Assembly: GCA_949285875.1 (NCBI GenBank)
Contig: CASDZZ010000009.1
Coordinates: 1 to 36,878 of the forward strand
From: an uncultured bacterium
Lineage (GTDB): Bacteria > Bacillota_I > Bacilli_A > RF39 > UBA660
Direction: 5' to 3'
DNA: 36,878 nt
Both the position numbers and the translations under genes were made by a program. A model generated the notes under the pieces. It was given only the letters and a program-made list of their open reading frames with translations, did not search any database and was not told the DNA's origin. The number at the start of each line of letters is the position of its first letter. Positions within the stretch are counted from its first letter, which is position 1. Of the stretch, positions 15,640 to 24,501 are shown one piece after another.

Positions 15640-15854
15640 GGAAGACGTTATAACTGAAATTTATTAGAGAGCTTATTCTAGTGCTGAAAAATAAGTTAAA
15701 TTAAAGTTATGAAGATCACTTCTGATGTATTTACCTGAATTAAGTAGGGTATTATCGCTGGTAGCGTTAAAACTATTAAGAGCTTGTTTTTTAACAAGAA
15801 TTAAGGTGGTACCGTGGGTTCAAACTCATCCTTTTGTTGGGATGAGTTTTTTTT
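15640..15854 (+). promoter_or_regulatory. T-box riboswitch, isoleucine specific
   Basis: The leader contains the invariant T-box AAGGTGGTACCGTGG (15803-15817), whose UGGNACC bulge pairs with the free 3' end of uncharged tRNA. Stem I holds a distal loop around AGAGAGCTTATTC and a candidate specifier codon ATC (15715-15717) in GAAGATCACTTC, which decodes Ile and fits the downstream ileS. A 10-bp terminator stem (15822-15831 with 15840-15849) with eight T follows; it competes with the antiterminator. Uncharged tRNA-Ile should therefore raise expression of both downstream genes. Confidence 0.93.
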
Positions 15855-15874
15855 ATTTTTTAAGGAGGGATTAT

Positions 15875-16429
15875 ATGAAAGTTTTTGTTGCTTGTTCATC
15901 AATGACTAAAATAGAAGATAAGTATTTTAATTACGCAAAGGAACTTTGTAATTTATTAAACAAATATGATGATGAGGTATATGTTGGTGGTAAAATTGGT
16001 ATTATGGGATATATATCTGATACATTAAGATCTTGGGGAAAAGATACTAATATTATTATTACTGAACTTTATAAAAATGAATTAACTAAAGAAGATAAAT
16101 TATATACTGTGGTAAATAACACAGAAGATAGGCTTCATATGCTTTTAAGTGAATGTGATACTTTGGTTGTTTTTCCTGGAGGATTAGGAACTTTAAGTGA
16201 ATTATTTGAAGTTATGGAATCTAAAAGAAGTGACAAAAGAAATATCGATATAATAATTTTAAATATAGATAATTATTATGATGATGTTATTGCAGTGTTA
16301 AAAAAATATGAAAAGAATGGTTTTTTAAATAAAAAATTAGAAGATTTAAGTTATATAGTTTCTTCTATCCAAGAATTTGATTTAGTGTATAGCAAAATAA
16401 AGGAGGAAAATAATGTTAAAAAGATTTGA
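15875..16429 (+). CDS. LOG-family (lysine decarboxylase-like) nucleotide hydrolase
   Basis: The 184-residue product has the Rossmann-like LOG fold with the signature PGGLGTLSELFE, which in this family holds the phosphoribohydrolase active site acting on AMP-type nucleotides (cytokinin-activating LOG in plants). A KVFVACSS start and a GG motif in VYVGGKIGIMGYISD give the first beta-alpha unit. I chose ATG 15875 from its AAGGAGGGA site; the open frame extends backwards through the T-box but this is untranslated leader. It lies between the Ile T-box and ileS and overlaps ileS by 17 bases, so it is controlled by isoleucine charging. The true substrate is unknown. Confidence 0.8.
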   Translation: MKVFVACSSMTKIEDKYFNYAKELCNLLNKYDDEVYVGGKIGIMGYISDTLRSWGKDTNIIITELYKNELTKEDKLYTVVNNTEDRLHMLLSECDTLVVFPGGLGTLSELFEVMESKRSDKRNIDIIILNIDNYYDDVIAVLKKYEKNGFLNKKLEDLSYIVSSIQEFDLVYSKIKEENNVKKI

Positions 16430-19400
16430 AGAATTATCAAAAGATTCAGCTTCTATGGTAGAGCAAAAAATACTAGAAAAATGGAAGAAAGAAGATATTT
16501 TAGAAAAAACTATTAAAAATAGGGAAAATAATAAAAACTTTGTTTTTTATGATGGACCTATATACGCTAACGCTAAACCTGGAATTCATCACGTTTTTGC
16601 TAAAACAATAAAGGATGCTTTTTGTAAGTATAAAACGATGCAAGGTTATAGAGTTCTTAGAAAGATAGGCCTTGATACCCATGGGCTTCCAATAGAAGTT
16701 AACGTAGAAAAAAAATTAGGGTTTAAATCTAAGGCTGATATAGAAAAATTAGGTGTAGAAAAGTTTTGCGAAGAATGTAAGTTAGAGACTGATAGTAATA
16801 TTGATGAAGTAAAGAAAGTAACTGATATGATGGGGCAATTTATAGATTGTGATAATCCTTACGTTACTTGTAGCAAAGAGTACATAGAGTCTGAGTGGTG
16901 GATTGTAAATGAACTTAATAAAAAAGGATTAATTTATTATGGAAGTAAAGTTCTTCCGTACTGTCCTAGATGTGGTACTGAACTTGCTTCACATGAGGTA
17001 TCGCAAGGGTATAAAGAAGTAAGTGTAAATACGGTTATCGTTCCTTTCAAGGTAAAAGATAAAGATGAGTATTTTCTAGCTTGGACAACAACTCCTTGGA
17101 CTTTAATAGCTAACGTAGCATTATGTGTTAATCCAGATTTAGAATACGTAAAAGTAAATTCTATGGGATATAACTTTATACTAGCTAAAAGCTTAGTTAA
17201 TAAAGTTTTAGGTGATGATGTAAACGTTATTGAGACTTATAAAGGTTCATCGTTAGTTGGAATTAAATACGAACAATTAATGCCTTTTGTTAAGGTAGAA
17301 AATAAAGCTTTTGAAGTTGTTGCAGATAGTTATGTAACCGCAGAGGATGGAACTGGTATTGTTCACGTTGCTCCTGCTTATGGTGCTGATGATAGTAGGG
17401 TATGTAATGAAAATAATTTTGGTTTTGTAAACCCAGTAGGAAAAGATGGCTGCTACACCGAAGGGCCATGGAAAGGTAGATTAGTTACTGATCCAGAACT
17501 TGAAATTGAAATTATTAAATATTTAAAAGAAAATGATAAATTATTTAAAAAGATTAAACTTAAACACGATTACCCACACTGCTGGAGATGTAAACAACCA
17601 CTTATTTACTATGCTAAACCAGCTTGGTACGTAAATAATACTAAGTATAAAAATGAGATAATAGAAGCTAATAAAACGGTAAATTGGTTTCCTTCTTACG
17701 TAGGAGAAAAAAGATTTAATAACTGGTTAGAAAACATGATTGACTGGGGTATTTCTCGTAATAGATATTGGGGATGTCCACTTCCAATATGGCACTGTGA
17801 ATGTGGCCATTTTGAAACTATTGGCTCACTTAAAGAATTAAAAGAAAAAGCTATAGAAGATATTGATATAGATAATCTAGAACTACATAGACCTTATGTT
17901 GATAACATTCATATAAAATGTCCAAAATGTGGTAAGAAAGTTTCTAGAGTAAAAGAAGTTATGGATGTTTGGTTTGATTCTGGAGCAATGCCATATGCAC
18001 AATTTCATTATCCATTCGAAAATAAAGAATTATTTGAAAGTCAATTTCCAGCAGATTTTATCGCAGAAGGAGTTGACCAAACTAGAGGTTGGTTCTACGT
18101 TCTTATTGTTTTATCTACTTTAATTAGTGGGAAGTCATCATTTAAAAACGTTGTTGTAAATGATATGATGTTAGACTCATTTGGTAAAAAAATGAGCAAG
18201 TCAGTAGGTAACATAATCAATCCAATAGAAATTATGGCTAAATACGGAGCAGATCCAGTAAGATGGTACATGCTTTATGCATCTCCAGTATGGACTCCAT
18301 TAAAGTTTGATGAAGAAGGTCTTAAAGAAGTTTATTCCAAGTTCTTTAACACTTTTAAAAATACTTATTCGTTCTTTGCGTTATATGCAAATACAGATAA
18401 CATAGATCCTACAAGTTTTGAAATAGTATATGAAGATAGAGAAGAAATAGATAAATGGCTTTTATCAAAGTATAATAAACTAGTTGACTATGTTACAAAA
18501 GCTTATGAAGAGTATGATTTAAATAAGGTTGTTAGATTAATTACTAACTTCGTTTCAGAAGATTTATCTAACTGGTACATAAGAAGAAACAGACGTAGAT
18601 TCTGGTCTAGTAATTTAGATAATAGTAAAAAAGCAGTATATAAAACAACTTATGAAGTATTAGTAGGTTTATGTAAAATAATTGCACCTATCGCTTCTTA
18701 TACTGCTGAAGAAATTTATACTAAGTTAACAGATGAGGATTCAGTGCACTTAGGTGACTTTCCTAAAGCTGATTTATCTCTTGTAAATGATAAAATAGAA
18801 AATAAGATGGATTTAGTAAGAGATTTAATATCTTTAGGTAGAAACGCTCGTGAAGAAGTAAAAATAAAGGTAAGACAACCAATAAGTGAAGTTTTAATTG
18901 ATGGTAAAAATAAAGATTTAATTGGCGATTTAGATGAATTAATCAAAGAAGAATTAAATGTTAAAAACATAACTTATATTTCTGATTTATCTAAATACAT
19001 GAACTTTGAAGTTAAACCAAACTTCAAGGTAGTAGGTAAAATATTTGGACCAAAAATAAAAGCTTATCAAGAAGAAGTTTCTAAGTTAACTAGTGAGGAT
19101 ATCAAGTTTATTCAAAATGGAGAGCCTGTTACAATAACGGTTGATGGAGAATTATTTGATGTAACTGAGGAAATGGTTGATATAAGAGTTTCCGCTAAAG
19201 AAGGTTATGATACTCAAAAAGATGGTAATAATTTCATTATATTAAATACTAATTTAACAAAAGATCTTATTAATGAAGGTATAGCAAGAGAGTTAGTTTC
19301 TAAAGTTCAAAATTTAAGAAAGAAAAAAGATTTTGATGTAGCTGATAGAATAAATTTATACTATGATTCAAAAGATAATTTTGAAGAAGTTTTAGAAAGT

Positions 19401-19517
19401 TTTTCAGATATGATAAAAGATGAAACTTTAAGTAAGGAAATAATTAAAAAAGATAATTTAAGTGAAGAATTTGACTTAAATGGAATGATTGTTAAATTAG
19501 ATGTTGAAAAGGCATAA
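16413..19517 (+). CDS. ileS: Isoleucyl-tRNA synthetase, type 2, with a GxHH signature
   Basis: IleRS charges tRNA-Ile and edits Val in its CP1 domain. The product is 1034 residues, the length of type 2 (eukaryote-like) enzymes. The class I signature normally HxGH reads GIHH (57-60), in the context ANAKPGIHHVFAK. The KMSKS loop is intact (593-597), as are the editing WTTTPWTL, the zinc-type Cys clusters CPRCG and CWRC, and a C-terminal DUF5915-like extension after the anticodon domain. The exchange of the first and third signature residues is an established natural variant of type 2 IleRS and is reported to give extreme mupirocin resistance. The T-box upstream with an Ile codon supports function as the housekeeping or sole enzyme. 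RBS AAGGAGG lies inside the preceding gene. Confidence 0.97.
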   Translation: MLKRFEELSKDSASMVEQKILEKWKKEDILEKTIKNRENNKNFVFYDGPIYANAKPGIHHVFAKTIKDAFCKYKTMQGYRVLRKIGLDTHGLPIEVNVEKKLGFKSKADIEKLGVEKFCEECKLETDSNIDEVKKVTDMMGQFIDCDNPYVTCSKEYIESEWWIVNELNKKGLIYYGSKVLPYCPRCGTELASHEVSQGYKEVSVNTVIVPFKVKDKDEYFLAWTTTPWTLIANVALCVNPDLEYVKVNSMGYNFILAKSLVNKVLGDDVNVIETYKGSSLVGIKYEQLMPFVKVENKAFEVVADSYVTAEDGTGIVHVAPAYGADDSRVCNENNFGFVNPVGKDGCYTEGPWKGRLVTDPELEIEIIKYLKENDKLFKKIKLKHDYPHCWRCKQPLIYYAKPAWYVNNTKYKNEIIEANKTVNWFPSYVGEKRFNNWLENMIDWGISRNRYWGCPLPIWHCECGHFETIGSLKELKEKAIEDIDIDNLELHRPYVDNIHIKCPKCGKKVSRVKEVMDVWFDSGAMPYAQFHYPFENKELFESQFPADFIAEGVDQTRGWFYVLIVLSTLISGKSSFKNVVVNDMMLDSFGKKMSKSVGNIINPIEIMAKYGADPVRWYMLYASPVWTPLKFDEEGLKEVYSKFFNTFKNTYSFFALYANTDNIDPTSFEIVYEDREEIDKWLLSKYNKLVDYVTKAYEEYDLNKVVRLITNFVSEDLSNWYIRRNRRRFWSSNLDNSKKAVYKTTYEVLVGLCKIIAPIASYTAEEIYTKLTDEDSVHLGDFPKADLSLVNDKIENKMDLVRDLISLGRNAREEVKIKVRQPISEVLIDGKNKDLIGDLDELIKEELNVKNITYISDLSKYMNFEVKPNFKVVGKIFGPKIKAYQEEVSKLTSEDIKFIQNGEPVTITVDGELFDVTEEMVDIRVSAKEGYDTQKDGNNFIILNTNLTKDLINEGIARELVSKVQNLRKKKDFDVADRINLYYDSKDNFEEVLESFSDMIKDETLSKEIIKKDNLSEEFDLNGMIVKLDVEKA

Positions 19518-19531
19518 ACATGCCTTTTTTT
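19507..19531 (+). terminator. Rho-independent terminator after ileS
   Basis: AAAAGGCA (19507-19514) and TGCCTTTT (19521-19528) with loop TAAACA and a T-run; it overlaps the ileS stop codon. Confidence 0.82.
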
Positions 19532-19532
19532 A

Positions 19533-19561
19533 TTGCACTAAATTAATTAAAATGATATTAT
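19533..19561 (+). promoter_or_regulatory. Promoter of the leucine-rich repeat gene
   Basis: TTGCAC (19533-19538), a 17-nt spacer and TGATATTAT with -10 TATTAT (19556-19561), 30 bases before the ATG. Confidence 0.6.
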
Positions 19562-19591
19562 TTAATTAGAAACTAGAAAGGATAAGTAGTT

Positions 19592-21580
19592 ATGAAAGAG
19601 AAAATAAAAGACAAGAGAACAATAATAATAGTACTAGCTGTAATACTTACGTTATCAGTAGGTTATGCAATATTTAGTGAATCATTAAATATTAGTGGTT
19701 CTGCATCAACCGGTAGTACCAACTTTAATATCGTGTTTGATAGAGTTGGTGTTATAAGAGAAGTGGAGGCTAGTGATACCACAGCAGAAATAAAGGAAAA
19801 TGGTAAAAAGTTAGAGATAAATGTACCAGGTCTTTCTATGCCAACAGCATATGCTATAATTCCTGTTACGATAAAAAATAAAGGAGATATAACAGCTAAA
19901 GTAAAAGAAATAAAAGTAGAAGGACTTGATACTACTGATATAAAAGTAACATATGAAGGGTTAGCTAAAGAAGATATATTTAATCCAAATGATGAAAAAG
20001 AGGTAAATATAAAGGTAGTTTGGGATGCTGCTTCAACAAGTACAAATGCAGAAGCTTCATTTAGTATAGAAATAGTATATGAACAAGTTGCAAGTGGCAG
20101 TGTAACAACAACTACTCCTGTTACTGATAACAGATTTGTATACGAAGGAACAAAACTTGTAAGATTAACACCTGAAGGAGAAGAATATTTTAAACAACCA
20201 GAAAATAATGAAATAATAATACCAGATGGAACAACAGAGATAGGTGGAGGAGCATTTATTATTCCAACAAGCTATACAGAAGATAAAATACCAGATTTTG
20301 ATTATATGGAAAAAATTTACGAAACATATTCTGATTTAGAAAACTTTCCTGCGGATGTACAAGAAAAAATTGACGTAGAAAGCGCCAAATTTCAGCAAAT
20401 GTCAGAAGACGTAAGTGAATATGTAAAGATTTTTTCTGGTAAATCTCTTAAACTACCAGAAAGTGTAGAAAAAATTTCATTTCAAGCTTTTTATGGACTG
20501 CAACTAACAGGCAATTTAATAATACCTGAAAACGTCAAAAAAATAGGAATGTATTCTTTTGTAATGAATAATTTTACAGGAGATTTGGTAATACCTGATA
20601 AGGTAGAGAAAATAAATTATTATGCGTTTATGTCTTCAAGGTTTACTGGCAGTTTAAGGCTTCCTTCTAATTTAAAAAAAATATGGGATGTAGCATTTGC
20701 AGGAATAATGTTTGAAGGCGGTTTGCAAATACCAGATAGTGTGACAGAAATCGGTAATTCAGCTTTCAGTAGTTCTTTATTTTCAGGTGATTTAGTAATT
20801 CCAAATAATGTTGTGGAAATTGGTGAGGGAGCCTTTTCTTATTCTAATTTTAATGGTAAGTTAAAATTACCTTCTAATTTAAAAACAATTAAAAAAGAAA
20901 CATTTTCAAATGCCACTTTCGCCGGTGATTTAATAATTCCTGACGGAGTAGTAGAAATTGAGGATAGTGCTTTTTATTATTCAAATTTTACGGGCAAATT
21001 AAGTTTACCTCCTTCTGTAAAAAGTATTGGTAGTTATGCTTTCTCCGGTAATTCATTTACAGGTGATTTAATAATACCAGACAATATTGAAGAAATAAAA
21101 AAGAGAACATTTGATGTAACCGAATTTACGGGAGAGTTAAAACTACCTTCCAATCTAAAAATAATAGGAGTTGAAGCTTTTAGAGGAAGTAAATTTTCAG
21201 GTGGTTTAATAATTCCAAATGGTGTTACTAAAATTGGTGATTCGTCTTTTCTTGAAACTAATTTTACAGGTGATTTAATAATACCAGATAGTGTAACTAC
21301 TATAGATGTTGGTGCTTTTTTGTCCTCTGGGTTTACCGGAACATTAAAGCTGCCTAAAAATTTAAAAACTATTAATTATAGAGCTTTTTACCGTACTGGT
21401 TTTACAGGAGAATTATATATACCGGATAGTGTTACTTTTGTTACATATAGTGCTTTTTGGGGATGTAATAATTTAACCTCAGTTTCAGTACCAACCAAAA
21501 CCAGTTATATGGAGGCTCAAGGAAAAGAATGGTATCAAGAACCTTCTTTTCCGGAAGGGATTCCTATTAACAAAAGATAA
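19592..21580 (+). CDS. Secreted BspA-like leucine-rich repeat protein with a TasA/camelysin-like N-terminus
   Basis: The 662-residue protein starts with a hydrophobic signal segment (10-28), then SVGYAIFSESLNISGSAS, a pattern seen in SipW-dependent TasA/camelysin-type exported proteins, and a beta-rich domain up to about 165. A short Thr-rich linker (SVTTTTPV) leads to one leucine-rich unit (IIIPDGTTEIGGGAF) and a 60-residue insertion. Fifteen uninterrupted 23-residue units follow (286-630), of the pattern LxIPxxVxxIxxxAFxxxxFxGx; these are the LRR_5 repeats of BspA-type surface proteins, thought to bind host or bacterial ligands. No LPxTG motif or C-terminal anchor is seen, so it is released or held by other means. 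It has its own promoter. Confidence 0.88.
   Translation: MKEKIKDKRTIIIVLAVILTLSVGYAIFSESLNISGSASTGSTNFNIVFDRVGVIREVEASDTTAEIKENGKKLEINVPGLSMPTAYAIIPVTIKNKGDITAKVKEIKVEGLDTTDIKVTYEGLAKEDIFNPNDEKEVNIKVVWDAASTSTNAEASFSIEIVYEQVASGSVTTTTPVTDNRFVYEGTKLVRLTPEGEEYFKQPENNEIIIPDGTTEIGGGAFIIPTSYTEDKIPDFDYMEKIYETYSDLENFPADVQEKIDVESAKFQQMSEDVSEYVKIFSGKSLKLPESVEKISFQAFYGLQLTGNLIIPENVKKIGMYSFVMNNFTGDLVIPDKVEKINYYAFMSSRFTGSLRLPSNLKKIWDVAFAGIMFEGGLQIPDSVTEIGNSAFSSSLFSGDLVIPNNVVEIGEGAFSYSNFNGKLKLPSNLKTIKKETFSNATFAGDLIIPDGVVEIEDSAFYYSNFTGKLSLPPSVKSIGSYAFSGNSFTGDLIIPDNIEEIKKRTFDVTEFTGELKLPSNLKIIGVEAFRGSKFSGGLIIPNGVTKIGDSSFLETNFTGDLIIPDSVTTIDVGAFLSSGFTGTLKLPKNLKTINYRAFYRTGFTGELYIPDSVTFVTYSAFWGCNNLTSVSVPTKTSYMEAQGKEWYQEPSFPEGIPINKR
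20447..21481 (+). repeat. Fifteen tandem 69-bp repeat units encoding leucine-rich repeats
   Basis: Each unit encodes exactly 23 residues with no insertion. Units alternate loosely between a GDLIIPD form and a GKLKLPSNL form. The DNA has diverged but the phase is unbroken, so copy number could vary by recombination. Confidence 0.85.
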
Positions 21581-21590
21581 TTTATTTACG

Positions 21591-21619
21591 TTGACTTATT
21601 ATGTTTTTTATATTAAAAT
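21591..21619 (+). promoter_or_regulatory. Promoter of the cadherin-like protein gene
   Basis: TTGACT (21591-21596), a 17-nt spacer and TAAAAT (21614-21619). It begins 10 bases after the stop of the leucine-rich repeat gene, so this gene is transcribed separately. Confidence 0.7.
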
Positions 21620-21647
21620 TATAACTAGAATAGAAGAGGTGTTTAAG

Positions 21648-22796
21648 ATGAAAAAGATATTCTATTGTTTTGTTATTTCATTCATTTTTATGTTTTTAAG
21701 AACAATTGATGTAAATGCTGCAACTATGACAGCTGAACCAGGTACAACTTTTAATGTGGGAGCTAAATTTAAAATTAATTTTACTAACTTAAAATCTAAA
21801 TCTGGTTATACATTACTTTTAATAGATGAAGCAAATCCAAATAAGCCACCGTTTGATTATAAAGAATATTTCAGTGCTAATAATCATGGATGCGGAAGTG
21901 GTACAAACATAAATCCAGATAAGTATAGTGAAACTTCTAGCTGTGTGATAGATTTTAAGGTATTAGATGGACTTAAATTAGATAAGCAAATGATGCTTAA
22001 ATTTGTTTTAACTGATAAAGATTCATCAGACGGGACTGAACCCTTAAAAGTAACAATAAATAAAAATATAAATAATACAAGTCAAGGCTCTACAACGACT
22101 ACGACAACAACAACTTCTCAAGCACAAAAATCTAATAATGCTAATTTAAATAGTTTAACTGTGGTTACTGACAATGGTGAGAATATAGTTTTGACTCCGG
22201 ATTTTAAAAGTAATGTTTTAAATTATAGTGCTAACGTACCTAATACGGTAACAAAGGTTAATGTAAATGCTACAGCTGAAGATAGTAAGGCAAGTGTAAA
22301 AATTAGTGATAATGTAAAAGAAGAATTAAATGCTGGTGAAAGTAATATTATTACTGTTATGGTAACTGCTGAAGATGGTACAAAAAAAGAATATATTATA
22401 GATATAACAAGGGATGAATTAACATCTGATGCAACAATAAAAAATTTAGCAATTAAAGAAGCTCCAGATTTTATTTTTGATGAAAATACCTTTTCTTATA
22501 AAATAGAATTAAAAGATTCAGTTGATAAATTAACGATAGATTTTGAGCTTGCAGACGAGTTATCAAAGGTTGATATTACAGGCAATTCAGATTTAAAAGA
22601 TGGATCTAAAGTAAAGATTCTTGTTACTGCAGCAGATGGTACAAAAAAAGAGTACATAATATCAATAGTAAAAAAGGATAGTACTAAGGAAGAAACTAAA
22701 ACTATATCAGCAGAAAAGAATCCTTTGGTTATAATGGCTTTATCAATAATAGGTTTTGGTTTAATTGGAACAATAATTTATGTTGCAAAAAAATAA
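21648..22796 (+). CDS. Exported, C-terminally membrane-anchored protein with two cadherin-like beta-sandwich domains
   Basis: The 382-residue product has a signal peptide (MKKIFYCF... to about residue 24, ending VNA), an N-terminal domain of unknown type with two Cys (in HGCGSG and SSCVIDF), a Thr-rich linker, two copies of a cadherin-like beta-sandwich domain (about 163-255 and 257-345), and a C-terminal membrane helix (NPLVIMALSIIGFGLIGTII) with a basic end. Each repeat ends in the same turn, TAEDGTKKEYII or TAADGTKKEYII. I chose ATG 21648 because GAGGTG at 21636-21641 precedes it and the signal peptide begins there. It is likely a cell-surface protein whose ligand is unknown; with the neighbouring repeat protein it may form a surface module. 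Confidence 0.82.
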   Translation: MKKIFYCFVISFIFMFLRTIDVNAATMTAEPGTTFNVGAKFKINFTNLKSKSGYTLLLIDEANPNKPPFDYKEYFSANNHGCGSGTNINPDKYSETSSCVIDFKVLDGLKLDKQMMLKFVLTDKDSSDGTEPLKVTINKNINNTSQGSTTTTTTTTSQAQKSNNANLNSLTVVTDNGENIVLTPDFKSNVLNYSANVPNTVTKVNVNATAEDSKASVKISDNVKEELNAGESNIITVMVTAEDGTKKEYIIDITRDELTSDATIKNLAIKEAPDFIFDENTFSYKIELKDSVDKLTIDFELADELSKVDITGNSDLKDGSKVKILVTAADGTKKEYIISIVKKDSTKEETKTISAEKNPLVIMALSIIGFGLIGTIIYVAKK

Positions 22797-22820
22797 AGAG
22801 TAGATTTTCATCTACTTTTT
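22795..22820. terminator. Bidirectional terminator between the cadherin-like gene and sigK
   Basis: The stem GTAGAT/ATCTAC (22800-22805 with 22810-22815) is extended by A-T and G-U pairs and flanked by A- and T-runs. It overlaps both stop codons and can serve both convergent genes. Confidence 0.75.
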
Positions 22821-23507
22821 ATTATGTCTCATAAATTCTCTAAGAATTTTAGTTAAAGCTCTTTTTTCGATTCTAGAAACGTAACTTCTACTGATTTTAA
22901 AATCTTTAGCAATTTCTTTTTGGGTTCTTTCTTTTTGATTGTAAAGCCCATATCTTTTTATTATTATTTCTTTTTCTCTTTCTGATAATATATCTATAAA
23001 TTTATAAAGTAACTTGATATTATCTTTTAAATCAATATCTTTTACATAGTCGGGATTAGGTGTTTTTAAAACATCTAAAAATGAGATTTTGTTTCCTTCT
23101 TTGTCAAACCCTATAGATTCATTTATACTTATGTCTTTAAGGGTTTTTTTATTTGATCTAAAAAACATTAAAATTTCATTTTCGGCACATCGTGCTGCAT
23201 ATGTAGTAAGTCTAGTGCCATTTTTGTTTGAAAATGTATCAATTCCTTTTATTAATCCAATGGTACCTATACTTATTAAATCATCAATATCTTCTTTACC
23301 ATTATCATATTTTTTTACTATATGCGCAACTAATCTTAAATTATGTTCAATTAATTTATTTCTAGCATTTTTATTACCATTTAACATATCTTTTATCAAT
23401 TGATCTTCTTCTTCTTTTGTTAAAGGATCTGGAAAAGTTTTATTTCCATAGCTTCCAGTTGCAAATAAAATTCCTTTTATTAGCTCTGTCATAATACTTA
23501 ATAACAA
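22812..23507 (-). CDS. sigK: RNA polymerase pro-sigma-K (late mother cell), uninterrupted
   Basis: Sigma-K governs late mother-cell genes for cortex and coat. The 231-residue product matches Bacillus sigma-K closely: ARNKLIEHNLRLVAHIVKKY, DDLISIGTIGLIKGIDTF, TTYAARCAENEILMFFR, DKEGNKISFLDVLK, and ISRSYVSRIEKRALTKI. Its N-terminus before FPDPL resembles the pro-sequence: hydrophobic, about 19 residues, ending GS then YGNKTF, equivalent to the Bacillus Ser20/Tyr21 cleavage site. I chose TTG 23507 because AGGAGTG (23514-23520) is 6 nt away; longer in-frame starts lack a site. No skin element or break interrupts it. SpoIVFB, the processing protease, is encoded at 29073. It is divergent from prsW. 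Confidence 0.95.
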   Translation of the reverse strand: MLLSIMTELIKGILFATGSYGNKTFPDPLTKEEEDQLIKDMLNGNKNARNKLIEHNLRLVAHIVKKYDNGKEDIDDLISIGTIGLIKGIDTFSNKNGTRLTTYAARCAENEILMFFRSNKKTLKDISINESIGFDKEGNKISFLDVLKTPNPDYVKDIDLKDNIKLLYKFIDILSEREKEIIIKRYGLYNQKERTQKEIAKDFKISRSYVSRIEKRALTKILREFMRHNKK

Positions 23508-23525
23508 AATTATCACTCCTACAAA

Positions 23526-23555
23526 ATTATATGAAAAAATAAACATAATTTATGA
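23526..23555 (-). promoter_or_regulatory. Possible sigma-E/K-type promoter of sigK
   Basis: On the minus strand TCATAAA (23555-23549) and, 15 nt later, CATATAAT (23533-23526) resemble a sigma-E promoter (-10 CATACAAT, one mismatch). The start would be close to the RBS, leaving a leader of about 12 nt, which weakens the case. Confidence 0.3.
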
Positions 23556-23561
23556 TATAAT
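23553..23561 (+). promoter_or_regulatory. Extended -10 promoter of prsW
   Basis: TGATATAAT with TATAAT at 23556-23561, 48 bases before the prsW ATG; it shares the divergent spacer with sigK. Confidence 0.5.
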
Positions 23562-23609
23562 TAAAAAGATATGTAGGCACATAATTATTTATAATAAAAA
23601 GAGGATAAT

Positions 23610-24497
23610 ATGGTAAATATAAGTTTAAATTTTGATCTTTTTAATAATTATTATTATTTTTATGAAAGATTAATAGTTTTATTGTTTTCTTTAGTTCCAT
23701 CCCTTTTAATTGTATGGTTTATTTTATATTCTGATAGAAAAGATAAAGAACCTAAGAAAAATATTATAATTTGTTTGTTATCTGGAATACTTACAATTTC
23801 TTTAGCAGGTTATTTTGAACAACTTGTTGCTAATTATTTTTCTAATCAGATTATTTTAACTATTATTTGGGCTTTAATTGAAGAAATTTCTAAAGTGTTA
23901 ATTTTCTTTATGTTTATTTTTGATAATAAACATTATGATGATATTTATGATGGTGTTGTTTATATGACTCTTATTTCACTTTCTTTTGCAGGTTTAGAAA
24001 ATATAATGTATGCATTTTCTGAAAGTACCATAAGTAATAGTGTTAATTTAGCTATTATGAGAGATTTTACTACCATTCCGCTTCATTTAATAAGTAGTAT
24101 TGTTATAGGATACTTTTTGTCTTTAGGTAATTTTTCTAAAGATAATAAGAATAAAAATCTTAATTTTTTCAAAGCTATTTTCTTCGGAACCGTAATACAT
24201 GCTGCATTTAATTTGCTTATGGGATTTTTGGGAAGTTTAAATGTAGATTTGAATAATGTAATTCAAACTTTACTTCTTCAAACATTTCCTATTTTAGCTA
24301 TAATGGTTATATTATTTTATATAGCTTATAAGGTTTTAAGAGAAACACTAAATTTAAATAAAAGCTACGTAAATAATGGTAAATTTGAAGAGAAATATAG
24401 CTATTTGATGAATTATAAAGAGTATCTTATAAGTAGTGATAGAAAAAAAAGAGTAGACATGTACAATGTTACTAAAGTAAAAAATAAGAAAGGTTGA
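23610..24497 (+). CDS. prsW: PrsW-family intramembrane metalloprotease
   Basis: In Bacillus PrsW makes the first cut in the anti-sigma factor RsiW. The 295-residue polytopic protein shows the family motifs: an RKDKEPK segment after the second helix, EEISK (91-95), FAGLENIMYAF, and IPLHLISS plus a later HAAFN; the Glu and His residues are the predicted zinc ligands. About eight membrane helices are seen. Its position beside sigK is suggestive, but no anti-sigma factor gene is nearby, so its substrate here is unknown. Its stop lies 4 bases before yqeG, with which it forms an operon. Confidence 0.88.
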   Translation: MVNISLNFDLFNNYYYFYERLIVLLFSLVPSLLIVWFILYSDRKDKEPKKNIIICLLSGILTISLAGYFEQLVANYFSNQIILTIIWALIEEISKVLIFFMFIFDNKHYDDIYDGVVYMTLISLSFAGLENIMYAFSESTISNSVNLAIMRDFTTIPLHLISSIVIGYFLSLGNFSKDNKNKNLNFFKAIFFGTVIHAAFNLLMGFLGSLNVDLNNVIQTLLLQTFPILAIMVILFYIAYKVLRETLNLNKSYVNNGKFEEKYSYLMNYKEYLISSDRKKRVDMYNVTKVKNKKG

Positions 24498-24501
24498 TAT
24501 T

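Noticed and set aside
15725-15874. N-terminal extension of the LOG-family gene through the T-box
   Set aside because: The extended frame crosses the T-box and its terminator stem; the strong RBS and the conserved LOG start fit ATG 15875.
20447-21481. Repeats as a CRISPR array
   Set aside because: The repeats are coding, contiguous and 69 bp long, without spacers.
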